A stretch of 64,000 bases of DNA. Source: Bog-532 sp963830385 (GTDB lineage: Bacteria > Actinomycetota > Actinomycetes > Streptosporangiales > Streptosporangiaceae). The position numbers and the translations under genes are program-made. The notes under the pieces are model-generated. The model was not told the DNA's origin, made no database searches, and saw only the letters and a program-made list of their open reading frames with translations. The DNA lies in contig CAWHMD010000004.1 in NCBI GenBank assembly GCA_963830385.1, positions 372,001 through 436,000 on the forward strand, written 5' to 3'. Each line of letters opens with the position of its first letter. Position 1 is the stretch's first letter. Below, in pieces: positions 1-7,681 of the stretch.

Positions 1-2
1 GG

Positions 3-422
3 CTGGTCGAGCTGCTCGACGGCACCGAGACCGGGGCCGGTGGCCCCGACCTGACCCTGATCGAGGAGGTCGTGACCCGGGCGGCCCGCAGCGGGCTGGA
101 CGTGACCTGCCGGTTCGCCGGGGATCAGGACGCTGTGGCCGTCGGCACCGCCCACATCGCCTTCCGCGTGGTCCAGGAGAGCCTCACCAACGCGCTCCGC
201 CACGCCCCCGGCGCGGCGGTCCGGGTGCTGGTCGACGGCTCCGGCACCGGCCTGGTCGTCCGGGTGGAGAACGACCGCTCGGTCCAGGAACGGCTGGACC
301 TGGCCGGCACCGGCCGCGGCCTGGCCGGCCTGCGCGAGCGCGTCCAGGATCGGGGCGGTCAGCTGCTGGCCGGCCCGACTCCGCACGGCGGCTGGCGGGT
401 CGAAGCGACCCTGCCGGGCTGA
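3..422 (+). CDS. Sensor histidine kinase, C-terminal part (NarL-type, partial)
   Basis: The gene enters from the left edge; only the last 139 codons are present. They hold the HATPase_c ATP-binding domain of a two-component histidine kinase: an N-box (VVQESLTNALRHAP), a G1-like VENDRS segment and a GTGRGLAGLRERV G2 box, followed by a GGW near the C-terminus typical of NarL/DesK-class kinases. The phosphoacceptor His and any sensor region lie outside the window. A response regulator would normally be adjacent, but none follows; the next genes are on the other strand, so the partner may be upstream. The missing sensor means the signal cannot be inferred. Confidence 0.9.
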   Translation: MVELLDGTETGAGGPDLTLIEEVVTRAARSGLDVTCRFAGDQDAVAVGTAHIAFRVVQESLTNALRHAPGAAVRVLVDGSGTGLVVRVENDRSVQERLDLAGTGRGLAGLRERVQDRGGQLLAGPTPHGGWRVEATLPG

Positions 423-436
423 TCACCGGGGCCGGG

Positions 437-1135
437 CTACCGTCCCGCGGCCTGATTCCTGCTCGGGCCGGCCAGGGCGGCCGCGAGCTCGGTCGCACCG
501 TCGCCGGACACCTGCGGGAGGGCGGCCAGGCGTCCCGCCGACAACAGCAGGATGGCACCGATCGGTGCGCTCACCGGCGGCCCGTGACCGGCGCTCCAGG
601 CCACATCGGTGGCGGTGACCCGGAACCGGTCCAGGACATGCCGGGCCGGAAACGGTGGCGGCCAGCGCATCGTCCAGATCCGGGTCGCGGCCACCGCCGC
701 GGCCTCGGGCGGCATCGGATGGGCCCGGCTGAGCGGGATCGCGATGTCCTGGGCGTGGACCAGGACGTCGATGAGGGTCTCCCGGTAGGTGACCCCGAAA
801 TTGTGCCGCCGCGAGCCGGCCGTCCCGCGGATCTCAGCAATGATCTTCGCGGCCGGCCAGGCTGCGGCCCGCTGACGGGCCCGGTCAGCGATCGCCCGTT
901 CGGTGTTGCCCCGGTACGCGACCATCATGCCGGCGGCGGCGCGGGCGCCCAGCTGCTGCAGGGTCAGGTGCGCGGCCACGTCCCGGACGGTCCAGCCCGC
1001 GCACAAGGACGGCTGATCCCAGTCCCGGTCCGCCAGCTCATCGAGCAGCTCCGCCACCCGCCGCCGCTCGGCGGCGATCACCGGCCAGACCTGATCGCGA
1101 TCAAGGACGACGGTGGTCGACGGGCGCCTGATCAT
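437..1135 (-). CDS. Maleylpyruvate isomerase-family mycothiol-dependent protein
   Basis: 232 aa, matching the DinB-like MDMPI_N family (TIGR03083). The N-terminus has the typical helix with LLDELADRDWDQPSLCAGWTVRDVAAHL, in which the W..PS.C.GW.V.D...H pattern carries the metal-ligand His. Family members use or are associated with mycothiol, the actinobacterial thiol, and act as isomerases or thiol transferases; the substrate here is unknown. The ATG overlaps the stop of the upstream TetR gene by 4 bp (ATGA), so the two are translationally coupled and this is probably the regulator's target. Confidence 0.8.
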   Translation of the reverse strand: MIRRPSTTVVLDRDQVWPVIAAERRRVAELLDELADRDWDQPSLCAGWTVRDVAAHLTLQQLGARAAAGMMVAYRGNTERAIADRARQRAAAWPAAKIIAEIRGTAGSRRHNFGVTYRETLIDVLVHAQDIAIPLSRAHPMPPEAAAVAATRIWTMRWPPPFPARHVLDRFRVTATDVAWSAGHGPPVSAPIGAILLLSAGRLAALPQVSGDGATELAAALAGPSRNQAAGR

Positions 1136-1710
1136 GCCGGTACCTTCCGTCGCGGCGGCTGGATGAGCGCGGTGACGAGCGCGGAGATCTGCGGCAACGG
1201 GTCGAAGGCGGGGTCCGGCCCGGCCAGCTGGTGCAGGACGACGCCGGTCCAGTGGTTCATGATCACCGGCGCGTCGTGCCCGGGATCGGCCGAGCCGGCG
1301 ATGCGGACCCAGTTGGTGAACCAGGCGTTGACCCGGGCCCCGGTGTCCAGCAGCTGCTCCCGCAGCGGCGGGTGGATGGCCGCCTCGAGGAGGATCGCGT
1401 ACCGGGCCAGCGTCAGCGTGCGGTTGGGGCCAGTGGCTTCCCGGGCGAATTCGGCCAGCGCCCCGGCCAGCTGCCCGGGGGTGGTGGGGCAGACCCGCGC
1501 GGCGATCTCTTCCCAGCTGGCCCGTTCCCGGTCGGCGAACCGCCCGGTCACCGCCTCAAGCAGGGCGTCGCGGGTCCGGAACAGGTTGGAGGCCGACCCG
1601 GCCGGCAGGCCCGCGGCCGCGTCGACGGCGCGGTGGGTGAGCCCGTGGATACCGGCCTGCCCGACCACGGTGATCGCGGCGTCCAGCAGGCTCTCGCGGC
1701 GGCCGCCCAT
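1132..1710 (-). CDS. TetR family transcriptional regulator
   Basis: 192 aa with an N-terminal TetR helix-turn-helix (residues about 5-50: LLDAAITVVGQAGIHGLTHRAVDAAAG, then SNLFRTRDALLEAV) and a divergent ligand-binding C-terminal half. It is first in a two-gene operon with the MDMPI-family gene, whose start overlaps its stop. A short perfect inverted repeat immediately upstream of its ATG is a likely autoregulatory operator. The ligand is unknown. Confidence 0.87.
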   Translation of the reverse strand: MGGRRESLLDAAITVVGQAGIHGLTHRAVDAAAGLPAGSASNLFRTRDALLEAVTGRFADRERASWEEIAARVCPTTPGQLAGALAEFAREATGPNRTLTLARYAILLEAAIHPPLREQLLDTGARVNAWFTNWVRIAGSADPGHDAPVIMNHWTGVVLHQLAGPDPAFDPLPQISALVTALIQPPRRKVPA

Positions 1711-1718
1711 GGCGTCAC

Positions 1719-1732
1719 ACTACCATCGTAGT
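1719..1732. promoter_or_regulatory. Candidate TetR operator
   Basis: Perfect inverted repeat ACTAC-CATC-GTAGT located 8 bp upstream of the TetR start codon. Short palindromes hugging the start are usual autoregulatory sites in this family. Operator assignment is inferred from position only. Confidence 0.45.
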
Positions 1733-1841
1733 CTAAATAACAACAGATGTAGTGACCGCATCGACGGCTGGATCACTATCAGCGGACCCCGTGCGGCACG
1801 GCGTGCCGCCCTCTAGTGGGACCGTGCCCTGGATGAGGAGG

Positions 1842-1973
1842 TCCGACGTGCTGGTCACCGGCCGGGTACCCGGCTGGGCGGCCCCCCAGCCGGAGACGAT
1901 GGAGCTGATCCGCGACCGGGGCGTCACCTGCGTCGGCACCGACGGCCTGTCGATCGGCCGGGCCGCGCCCTGG
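1842..1973 (+). pseudogene. Remnant of a cyclase-family (kynurenine formamidase-like) gene
   Basis: In one + frame this stretch reads SDVLVTGRVPGWAAPQPETM, continues ELIRDRGVTCVGTDGLSIG, and then loses resemblance. That pattern (PGW.APSPETM..L..RGV...GTD..S.G) is typical of the middle of Cyclase-superfamily metal hydrolases. Nothing before or after continues the fold: no HxGTHxD motif and no C-terminal half. It is read as a relic of a deleted gene. Identification is by recalled family consensus and should be checked by a protein search. Confidence 0.45.
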
Positions 1974-1989
1974 CCGTCCTGCCCGGGCC

Positions 1990-2214
1990 CTAGCGGCGCG
2001 CCAGGCGGCGCTCGGCCTTGCTTCCGTTACGTGATGTGCGCTGGGACACCGAGGTCACCGCCGAGTCGGTCTGGCGCAGAGCCTTGGCGGTCCGGGTGGA
2101 CGGATCGCGGCGCTCGGCGGCCCGGGCCAGGCGATGGACGATCGCCCGGGCCAACGGCAGCGCGATTGCCAGCAGCAGCCACCTCCGCAGGCGCCGGGAG
2201 AAAAATATCCACAT
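1990..2214 (-). CDS. Small single-span membrane-associated protein, unknown
   Basis: 74 aa from the ATG at 2214. An AAGGGA ribosome site lies about 7 nt upstream and favours this ATG over the TTG two codons earlier. The N-terminus (MWIFFSRRLRRWLLLAIALP) has a short positively charged anchor followed by one hydrophobic helix; the rest is Arg/Ser-rich and probably cytoplasmic. I do not recognise a family. It lies directly downstream of the NTF2-like gene on the same strand. Confidence 0.5.
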   Translation of the reverse strand: MWIFFSRRLRRWLLLAIALPLARAIVHRLARAAERRDPSTRTAKALRQTDSAVTSVSQRTSRNGSKAERRLARR

Positions 2215-2272
2215 GCTCAAGTCCCTTCGTCGTTCCCCGCCAGATGGTTGGCGCTACCCGCCACAGGCCGGA

Positions 2273-2749
2273 TCAACCGTTCCCGGTGGCCCGGCCGCCT
2301 GTGAGCTCCAGACCCAGCTGGGCCAGCAGCGCGGTCTGGTCCCACAGGGTGCGGTGGGACGCGACCAGCGACCGCTCGACGGTCACGATCGAGATCGCCA
2401 GCACCTCGACCGGGCGGTGGGTGGCGGCCACCCCCGGCAGCAGCCACGGCAACTCCCGGTCGTGGGTGAAGGCGACCATGTCCTCCTGGGCGACCCGCCA
2501 GCGGTCGAAGGTCCGGGACAGCCGGCGGAAGGCCAGGTCGGCGGGCAGGTGCGGCGTGACGTCCTCGGCCAGGTAACGCCGCAGGTCATCGCCGCTCGCC
2601 CCGGTGCCGGCAGGGATGTTGGTCAGCGTGCAGCCGGGGGTGGCGAGCCTCATCGCCGCCGCGAGGTCCGGGCTGGAGTAGACCGCCGCCTGGAACGCGT
2701 CCCTGATCCGCGCGACTTCGACCATGCGATCCTGGACGGCTTTGGTCAT
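2273..2749 (-). CDS. NTF2-like (SnoaL-type) protein
   Basis: 158 aa with the cone-shaped alpha+beta NTF2 pattern: an N-terminal helix pair (RIRDAFQAAVYSSPDLAAAM), a TNIPAGTGASGDDLRRYL segment, then alternating strands with RTFDRW.VAQEDMVAF.HD and a C-terminal strand RPVEVLAISIVTVE. Such proteins are small cyclases, isomerases or binding proteins; no catalytic residue can be assigned. It precedes the small membrane protein at 1990-2214 and follows the cupin gene on the same strand with a 24-bp gap, so all three may be cotranscribed. Confidence 0.65.
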   Translation of the reverse strand: MTKAVQDRMVEVARIRDAFQAAVYSSPDLAAAMRLATPGCTLTNIPAGTGASGDDLRRYLAEDVTPHLPADLAFRRLSRTFDRWRVAQEDMVAFTHDRELPWLLPGVAATHRPVEVLAISIVTVERSLVASHRTLWDQTALLAQLGLELTGGRATGNG

Positions 2750-2773
2750 ACCATCCAGCCTACGATCCGGAGC

Positions 2774-3250
2774 TCAGGCGGGGTACTGGTCGTGCCGGGC
2801 CCACACCTCGAGCCAGTCCTGGTCGGTCATCGTGCGGCCGGACGAGCGGATCTCGGCCAGCTCGGTGAAGTACCGCTCCCGGGGCGGACCCGGCGCGAAC
2901 AGGATGAGCATCCGGGCGGCCGCGCCGCTCTCATTGGAGAAAGCGTGGATCCCGCCCTGCGGCACGTAGAGGAAGTCGCCCTTTACCGCGTCGATCCAGG
3001 TCTCCCCGTTGAACAGCCGGACCGTGCCTTCCGTGACATAGAAAGATTCCGAAAAGGTCTTGTGGAAGTGGGGATCCGCGCCGCCCGGGGTTCCGCTCAT
3101 GTTCCACTCGAACAGGCCGTACTGGTCGTTGGTGGCCGAGCCCGGCGCGGTGAACACCACGTGGGTCCCGGACGGATAGGTCACCGACGGCACCTCGCCG
3201 CCGGAACGGTAGCGGGCGCTCACTTCACCGACGTCTTTGCTGTATGACAC
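2774..3250 (-). CDS. Cupin-domain protein
   Basis: 158 aa starting at the GTG at 3250, chosen because GGGGAG stands 8 nt upstream; longer readings run into poor-coding sequence and the upstream gene. The double-stranded beta-helix carries cupin motif 1 (PHFHKTFSESFYVTEGTVRLF) and motif 2 (DFLYVPQGGIHAFSNES), with metal ligands His, His, Glu and His visible. It probably binds a divalent metal; function (dioxygenase, isomerase or sensor) is open. It lies 41 bp downstream of the FAD desaturase gene on the same strand. Confidence 0.78.
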   Translation of the reverse strand: MSYSKDVGEVSARYRSGGEVPSVTYPSGTHVVFTAPGSATNDQYGLFEWNMSGTPGGADPHFHKTFSESFYVTEGTVRLFNGETWIDAVKGDFLYVPQGGIHAFSNESGAAARMLILFAPGPPRERYFTELAEIRSSGRTMTDQDWLEVWARHDQYPA

Positions 3251-3291
3251 AGCCGAATCTCCCCGTGCGAACGTGTCCGACGGACAGCAGG

Positions 3292-4842
3292 CTAAGCCCG
3301 GGCCGTCCGGCCCGCGAGCATTCCCCGCGGAGGCACTGACCACAGCGGCTCAGTGCCCAGCCCGGCGGCGGCGAGAATGACGTTGGCGGCCATGATCCCG
3401 GTGACGGCGGCGCGTTCCATCAGCGCGCAGGGGAACGGCGCCGCCACCCAGTCGCCCGCCAGCGTCAGCCCGGGCACCTCGGTGCGGACCGCCGGGGTGG
3501 TCCCGTGGGCACCGACGGGGAAGCCGGCCGCGTCGGTGCCGACCTGGCAGCGCTGGTCGATCGGGCTCAGGCGCGACACCTCGGGCCAGAGGACCTGGAG
3601 CTCGGTCAGCATGCTGGCGCCGAGAACGGCCGCGCTGGTACCGGGCGGGCAGGCGTAGGCGTGCAGTTCGATCACTGACCCGCCGGTCCGCTCGTGCCAC
3701 TGGCGCGCACCCGCCTCGAAGCGGTGGTACACCGTGACCGAATCGAGCAGACCGGGATCGGCGATGCTGGTGAACTGGGCCCGGGCCGGGTCGACGTCGC
3801 CGTCGAGCCAGTAACGGGCGACCGCGTACGGCGGTCCGGTGCGCGGTTCGGCCGCGACGGCGGCCAGGCGCGCGTCACCCGCGGTGGCACCCGGTGAGGC
3901 ACCGAGGATCGGCGCGGCCGCACCGGCATCGGTGGCCAGTATCACCTCATCGGCGGTCAGCACCTCGCTGCCGTCGGTGGCGACCTGCCAGTGACCGTCC
4001 GGCTCGCGGTTCAGGCGGCTGACGGCAGTGCCGGTCTCGATCCGGACGCCCCGCTGCTCCAGGTAGCGGGTCAGCGGCGCCCAGATGGCGGTCTGGTAGT
4101 CGGCGTGCGGGGCGTCCATGCTCAGGCCCTCGGGGTTGCCCAGGAAGAAGAAGTGGAACATCGCCACCAGCTCGGCCGCGGACATCGTGCCAGGATCGTT
4201 GAAGAACGAGTGGGCGAAGACGTTGAACAGCATCACCCGGGCCCGCCGGGGAAGGCGCAGCGCCGCGAGGAACTCCTCGGCGCTGAGCCGGTCCAGGCGC
4301 ACGTAGGTTTTTTCCGGGTCGAAGGTGAGCAGGTTGGCGCCGAGAGCCAGGTTGGCCCGGGCCACGTCCCGTATCCGCAGGCTGGGCGATCGGAGGGCCA
4401 GGGCGAACAGGCTCAGCGGCGGTGCCGGCGGCAGCCGGCCGAAATCCTCCGGGGGCCAGCTCGCCGAGATGACTGGGTAACTGCCCAGCGGATGCAGCAG
4501 CGGCGTGGCCCCGGTGCCGACCCGGCGCAGTATCCGCCGCCAGTTGTAGTACTGCCGGAAGAAGCCGTGAAAACCATGGTCGACCAGCTGCTCGGTGCCG
4601 TCGGGCAGGGTGTGCGGATCCGTGCCGAGACGTCCGCCCAGCCGGCCGGCTGCCTCACAGAGCGCGACGGGCAGCCCACGTTCGGCCAGTACCACGGCGG
4701 CGGAGACACCGGCGATCCCGCCGCCGACCACGACGACCCTGGGGGCCCGGGCCGTCACCGCAGCCGGGCGGTCCAGCGGCACGCTGGCAACCCGCGAGCG
4801 TACTCCTGCCATGCGTCCCGCCAGCCTGGACACTGAGATCAT
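3292..4842 (-). CDS. FAD-dependent desaturase-like oxidoreductase (CrtU-like)
   Basis: 516 aa. The ADP-binding Rossmann motif VVVGGGIAGVSAA lies near residue 40, followed by the E....GGR.G segment (CEAAGRLGGRLGTD). The HGFHGFFRQYYNWRRIL stretch and HFFFLGNPEGL closely resemble actinobacterial carotene desaturase/methyltransferase CrtU (isorenieratene synthase), and the length fits that family. No other carotenoid gene (crtE, crtB, crtI, crtY) is in the window, so either the set is split or this acts on another lipid. Downstream genes are a cupin and an NTF2-like protein. ATG 4812 is an alternative start. Confidence 0.75.
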   Translation of the reverse strand: MISVSRLAGRMAGVRSRVASVPLDRPAAVTARAPRVVVVGGGIAGVSAAVVLAERGLPVALCEAAGRLGGRLGTDPHTLPDGTEQLVDHGFHGFFRQYYNWRRILRRVGTGATPLLHPLGSYPVISASWPPEDFGRLPPAPPLSLFALALRSPSLRIRDVARANLALGANLLTFDPEKTYVRLDRLSAEEFLAALRLPRRARVMLFNVFAHSFFNDPGTMSAAELVAMFHFFFLGNPEGLSMDAPHADYQTAIWAPLTRYLEQRGVRIETGTAVSRLNREPDGHWQVATDGSEVLTADEVILATDAGAAAPILGASPGATAGDARLAAVAAEPRTGPPYAVARYWLDGDVDPARAQFTSIADPGLLDSVTVYHRFEAGARQWHERTGGSVIELHAYACPPGTSAAVLGASMLTELQVLWPEVSRLSPIDQRCQVGTDAAGFPVGAHGTTPAVRTEVPGLTLAGDWVAAPFPCALMERAAVTGIMAANVILAAAGLGTEPLWSVPPRGMLAGRTARA

Positions 4843-4880
4843 GGGGCCGAGCTACCCCGGGAAGGCCGGGTCCAACTGGG

Positions 4881-5603
4881 TCAGGCGACAAGCGTGCCGC
4901 CGTCGACGACCGAGACGGTGCCGGTGACGTAGTCCTGATCCATCAGGGCCAGGTAGGCCCGGGCCACGTCGCCGGTCTCGGCCACCCGCCCGAGCGGCAG
5001 CCGTTCGCCGGTGGCGCGGTACATCGCCTCCTGCTCCTGCTGGCCCAGCCCCGACCACAGCGGGGAGCGCACCACGCCCGGCGCGACCGCGTTGACCCGG
5101 ATCGGCGCCAGCTCCACCGCCAGTGAGCGGACGACCGAGACCATGGCGCCGGACGCGGCCGCGCCCAGCGTCCAGCCCCGGCCGCCCTTGAACGCGGCCG
5201 TGCCGCTGGTGAGCGTGACCGAGCCGGACCCGGACAGCCGCGGGACCGCGAGCCGGACGGCGTCGAGCGCGTGGACCAGCCGCAGGGCCAGGAACGACCG
5301 GCCGGCCTCGACCGTATAGTCGGCCAGCGGCAGCCCGGCCAGCGGGTCGCCGGCGGTGTAGGCGAAGTGGTCGAAGGGACCGACGCCGTCGAAGAACACG
5401 GCCAGCGACTCACTGGAGGTGGCGTCGACGACGTGGCCGGTGATGCCGTCCGGCAGCTGCCCGAGGGCGCGCTCGACCGAGGCCGGGTTGCGGGAGCCGA
5501 TGATGACGGAGGCGCCGGCCTGCGCTGCGGCCCGGGCGACGGCGAGGCCGATGCCGCTGGTGGCACCCAGCAGGACGACGCGGGAAGTCTTGGTGAGAGG
5601 CAT
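4881..5603 (-). CDS. Short-chain dehydrogenase/reductase fold protein lacking YxxxK
   Basis: 240 aa from the ATG at 5603. The cofactor motif LLGATSGIGLAVA and the structural segment IRVNAVAPGVVRSPLW are standard SDR, and the C-terminal GTVSVVDGGTLV ends the fold normally. At the active site, however, the Tyr and Lys of YxxxK are replaced by Gly and Ser (WTLGAAASGAM). Similar degenerate SDRs exist in actinomycetes, so this may be a distinct subfamily rather than decay. It starts 4 bp after the stop of the LysR gene and is surely cotranscribed with it. Confidence 0.85.
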   Translation of the reverse strand: MPLTKTSRVVLLGATSGIGLAVARAAAQAGASVIIGSRNPASVERALGQLPDGITGHVVDATSSESLAVFFDGVGPFDHFAYTAGDPLAGLPLADYTVEAGRSFLALRLVHALDAVRLAVPRLSGSGSVTLTSGTAAFKGGRGWTLGAAASGAMVSVVRSLAVELAPIRVNAVAPGVVRSPLWSGLGQQEQEAMYRATGERLPLGRVAETGDVARAYLALMDQDYVTGTVSVVDGGTLVA

Positions 5604-5607
5604 GCCC

Positions 5608-6420
5608 TCAGCCTGGCGCCGAGGCCGCGCCGGTGTCCAAGACCTCTTTCCCCTGGTTCGATACCCGCAGGGCATCGGCGTTCCGGACGGCGAACTCGAC
5701 CGCCGCCAGCCGGCGGTGCGGCACCCAGGCGAGGACGACCTCGTTCGCCGCCAGACCGTCCACCGGCCGGTAGCAGACGTCCGGGCGATGGTAGAACCGG
5801 GCGGTGGAGGCGGGCAGCACGGCGATACCCCGGCCGGCCGCGACGTGTTCCAGCTTCTCCTCGACCGCCCGGGGCCGCGGCGTACCGCCGGGCGCGGCGA
5901 GCGGATGGCCGGCCGGCAGCGCCGCCACCCGGGGCTCGGTCAGCAACGGCACGGTGTCCAGCCCCTGCACCGCCGCGGGCAGCCGGACCAGGCTCAGATC
6001 GATCCGCCCGTCGCGCAGCATCGTGACCTGGTCGTCCCAGCTGGTGCGGACCATTTCAATATCGAGAGCGGGGAACCGGTCCGCCAGCAGCTGCACTAGC
6101 GGCGACACGACCAGCCCGGGCATGAAGCCGACCGCCAGCCGCTGGCCGCCCCGGGCCAGCCCCGCGGCCCGCCGCTCGAGGGCATCGGCCGAGGCCAGGA
6201 CCGCCTGGGCGTCCGCCAGGAGCGTGCGGCCGGCCGCCGACAGGGCGGTGCCGCGAGCGGACCGGTCGAACAGCGTCACCCCTAGCTCCCGCTCCAGGAC
6301 CGCGATCTGGCGGCTGAGGACCGGCTGGGCGATGTGCAGCCGCGCGGCCGCCCGCCCGAAGTTCAGCTCCTCGGCGACCGCGACGAAGTACTGCAGCCGG
6401 CGCACGCTGATCTCGCTCAC
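5608..6420 (-). CDS. LysR family transcriptional regulator, shortened effector domain
   Basis: 270 aa. The N-terminal winged helix (RRLQYFVAVAEELNFGRAAA, continuing through VLSRQIAVLERELGVTLFDR) is typical LysR. The substrate-binding domain is recognisable up to LPAGHPLAAPGG and resumes at EEKLEHVAAGRGIAVLP. About 35 residues that normally lie between these are absent, and the protein is about 30 aa shorter than usual. This suggests an in-frame deletion in the effector pocket. It sits upstream of the SDR in one operon and divergent from the hydrolase at 6521, so both are plausible targets. Confidence 0.85.
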   Translation of the reverse strand: MSEISVRRLQYFVAVAEELNFGRAAARLHIAQPVLSRQIAVLERELGVTLFDRSARGTALSAAGRTLLADAQAVLASADALERRAAGLARGGQRLAVGFMPGLVVSPLVQLLADRFPALDIEMVRTSWDDQVTMLRDGRIDLSLVRLPAAVQGLDTVPLLTEPRVAALPAGHPLAAPGGTPRPRAVEEKLEHVAAGRGIAVLPASTARFYHRPDVCYRPVDGLAANEVVLAWVPHRRLAAVEFAVRNADALRVSNQGKEVLDTGAASAPG

Positions 6421-6520
6421 GCGCCCCAGCGTAAGCCCCGGTCAGATCCGGGGGCGGACCGATGAGTCCGGTGCGGCTGCCACGTCTGTGCTGTGATCGT
6501 TGACGACGAAAGGCGGATCA

Positions 6521-7666
6521 GTGGCTGACCTGGATGACCTGCTGCAGGGGTACGTGGACGACGGATCGCTGCCGGGGGCGGTGGCGGTGGTGGCGCGCGG
6601 CGGCCGGACCGAGGTGGCCGCGGTCGGCTCGGTCGCGGTCGGCGGCGCCCCGATGACCGGCGACTCGATCTTCCGCATCGCCTCGATCACCAAGCCGATC
6701 ACCGCGGCCGCGGTCATGATGCTGGTGGAGGACGGCCGGATCGCGCTGGAGGACCCGGTCGGCCGGTGGCTGCCCGAGCTGGCCGCGCCGAGCGTCGTGC
6801 GCACGCCGGCCAGCCCGGTCGACGACGTGGTGCCGGCCACCCGGCCGATTACCGTGTTCGATCTGCTCAGCTCCCGGGCCGGGTACGGCTTCGCGTCCGA
6901 TTTCACGCTCCCGGCCGTCCAGGCGCTGTTCGCGGTGCAGAAGGACGGCCGCGAGCCGGCCAGCTTCCTGCCGCCCGACGAATGGGTGGCCGCGCTGGCC
7001 GGGATACCGCTGGTCTACCAGCCGGGCGAGGCGTGGCTGTACGACACCTGCTCCACCCTCCAGGGCGTGCTGATCACCCGGGTGACCGGCCAGCCGCTGC
7101 CGGAGTTCCTGGCCGAGCGGGTGTTCGGGCCGCTGGGCATGACCGACACCGCCTTCGAGGTGCCGGCCGCCCAACGGGACCGGTTCACCAGCTACTACCG
7201 CCATGACCCGGCCGGCGGCCTCGAGCTGGCCGACGGGCCCGACGGCCAGTGGAGCCACCTGCCCGCCAACCCGCTCGGCAACGGCGGGCTGGCCGGGACG
7301 GCCGGCGACTGGCTCGCGTTCGGCCGGATGCTGCTGGCCGGCGGCACCGCCGCCGACGGCCGCCAGCTGCTCACGGCCGGCTCGGTCCGGCTGATGACCA
7401 CCGACCACACCACCGCCCGGCAGCGCGAGATCGGCCAGCTGTTCCTGGAGGGCCAGGGCTGGGGCTTCGGCGGCTCGGTGGACGTCGCCGCGATCGATCC
7501 GTGGAACGTGCCGGGCCGCTACGGCTGGGTGGGCGGGACCGGGACGTCGGCCCACATCGTCCCCTCGACCGGCACCATCGCCATCCTGCTCGCCCAGGTG
7601 GCCGCCGACAACCCGGTCCCGCCCCAGTGGATGCGGGACTTCTGGCGGTACGCCCAGGCGGGCTGA
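6521..7666 (+). CDS. Serine hydrolase, class C beta-lactamase family
   Basis: 381 aa from the GTG at 6521; AAAGG lies about 8 nt upstream and the first codons (ADLDDLLQGYVDDGSLPGAV) align with the usual start of the family. The nucleophile motif S55-I-T-K58 is intact; Tyr of the YxN motif is present in WLYDTCSTLQG, and GGTGTSAHIVP stands for the third (HxG/KTG) box. No signal peptide is visible, suggesting a cytoplasmic esterase or peptidase rather than a secreted beta-lactamase. It is divergent from the LysR gene, with 100 bp between start codons, and converges on the amine oxidase gene with a 15-bp gap. Confidence 0.85.
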   Translation: MADLDDLLQGYVDDGSLPGAVAVVARGGRTEVAAVGSVAVGGAPMTGDSIFRIASITKPITAAAVMMLVEDGRIALEDPVGRWLPELAAPSVVRTPASPVDDVVPATRPITVFDLLSSRAGYGFASDFTLPAVQALFAVQKDGREPASFLPPDEWVAALAGIPLVYQPGEAWLYDTCSTLQGVLITRVTGQPLPEFLAERVFGPLGMTDTAFEVPAAQRDRFTSYYRHDPAGGLELADGPDGQWSHLPANPLGNGGLAGTAGDWLAFGRMLLAGGTAADGRQLLTAGSVRLMTTDHTTARQREIGQLFLEGQGWGFGGSVDVAAIDPWNVPGRYGWVGGTGTSAHIVPSTGTIAILLAQVAADNPVPPQWMRDFWRYAQAG

Positions 7667-7681
7667 TCAGGGGGCGAACTG

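Noticed and set aside
5645..5665. GGTTCGATACCC resembling a tRNA T-arm
   Set aside because: It lies inside the LysR coding frame and no acceptor, D or anticodon arm can be paired around it.
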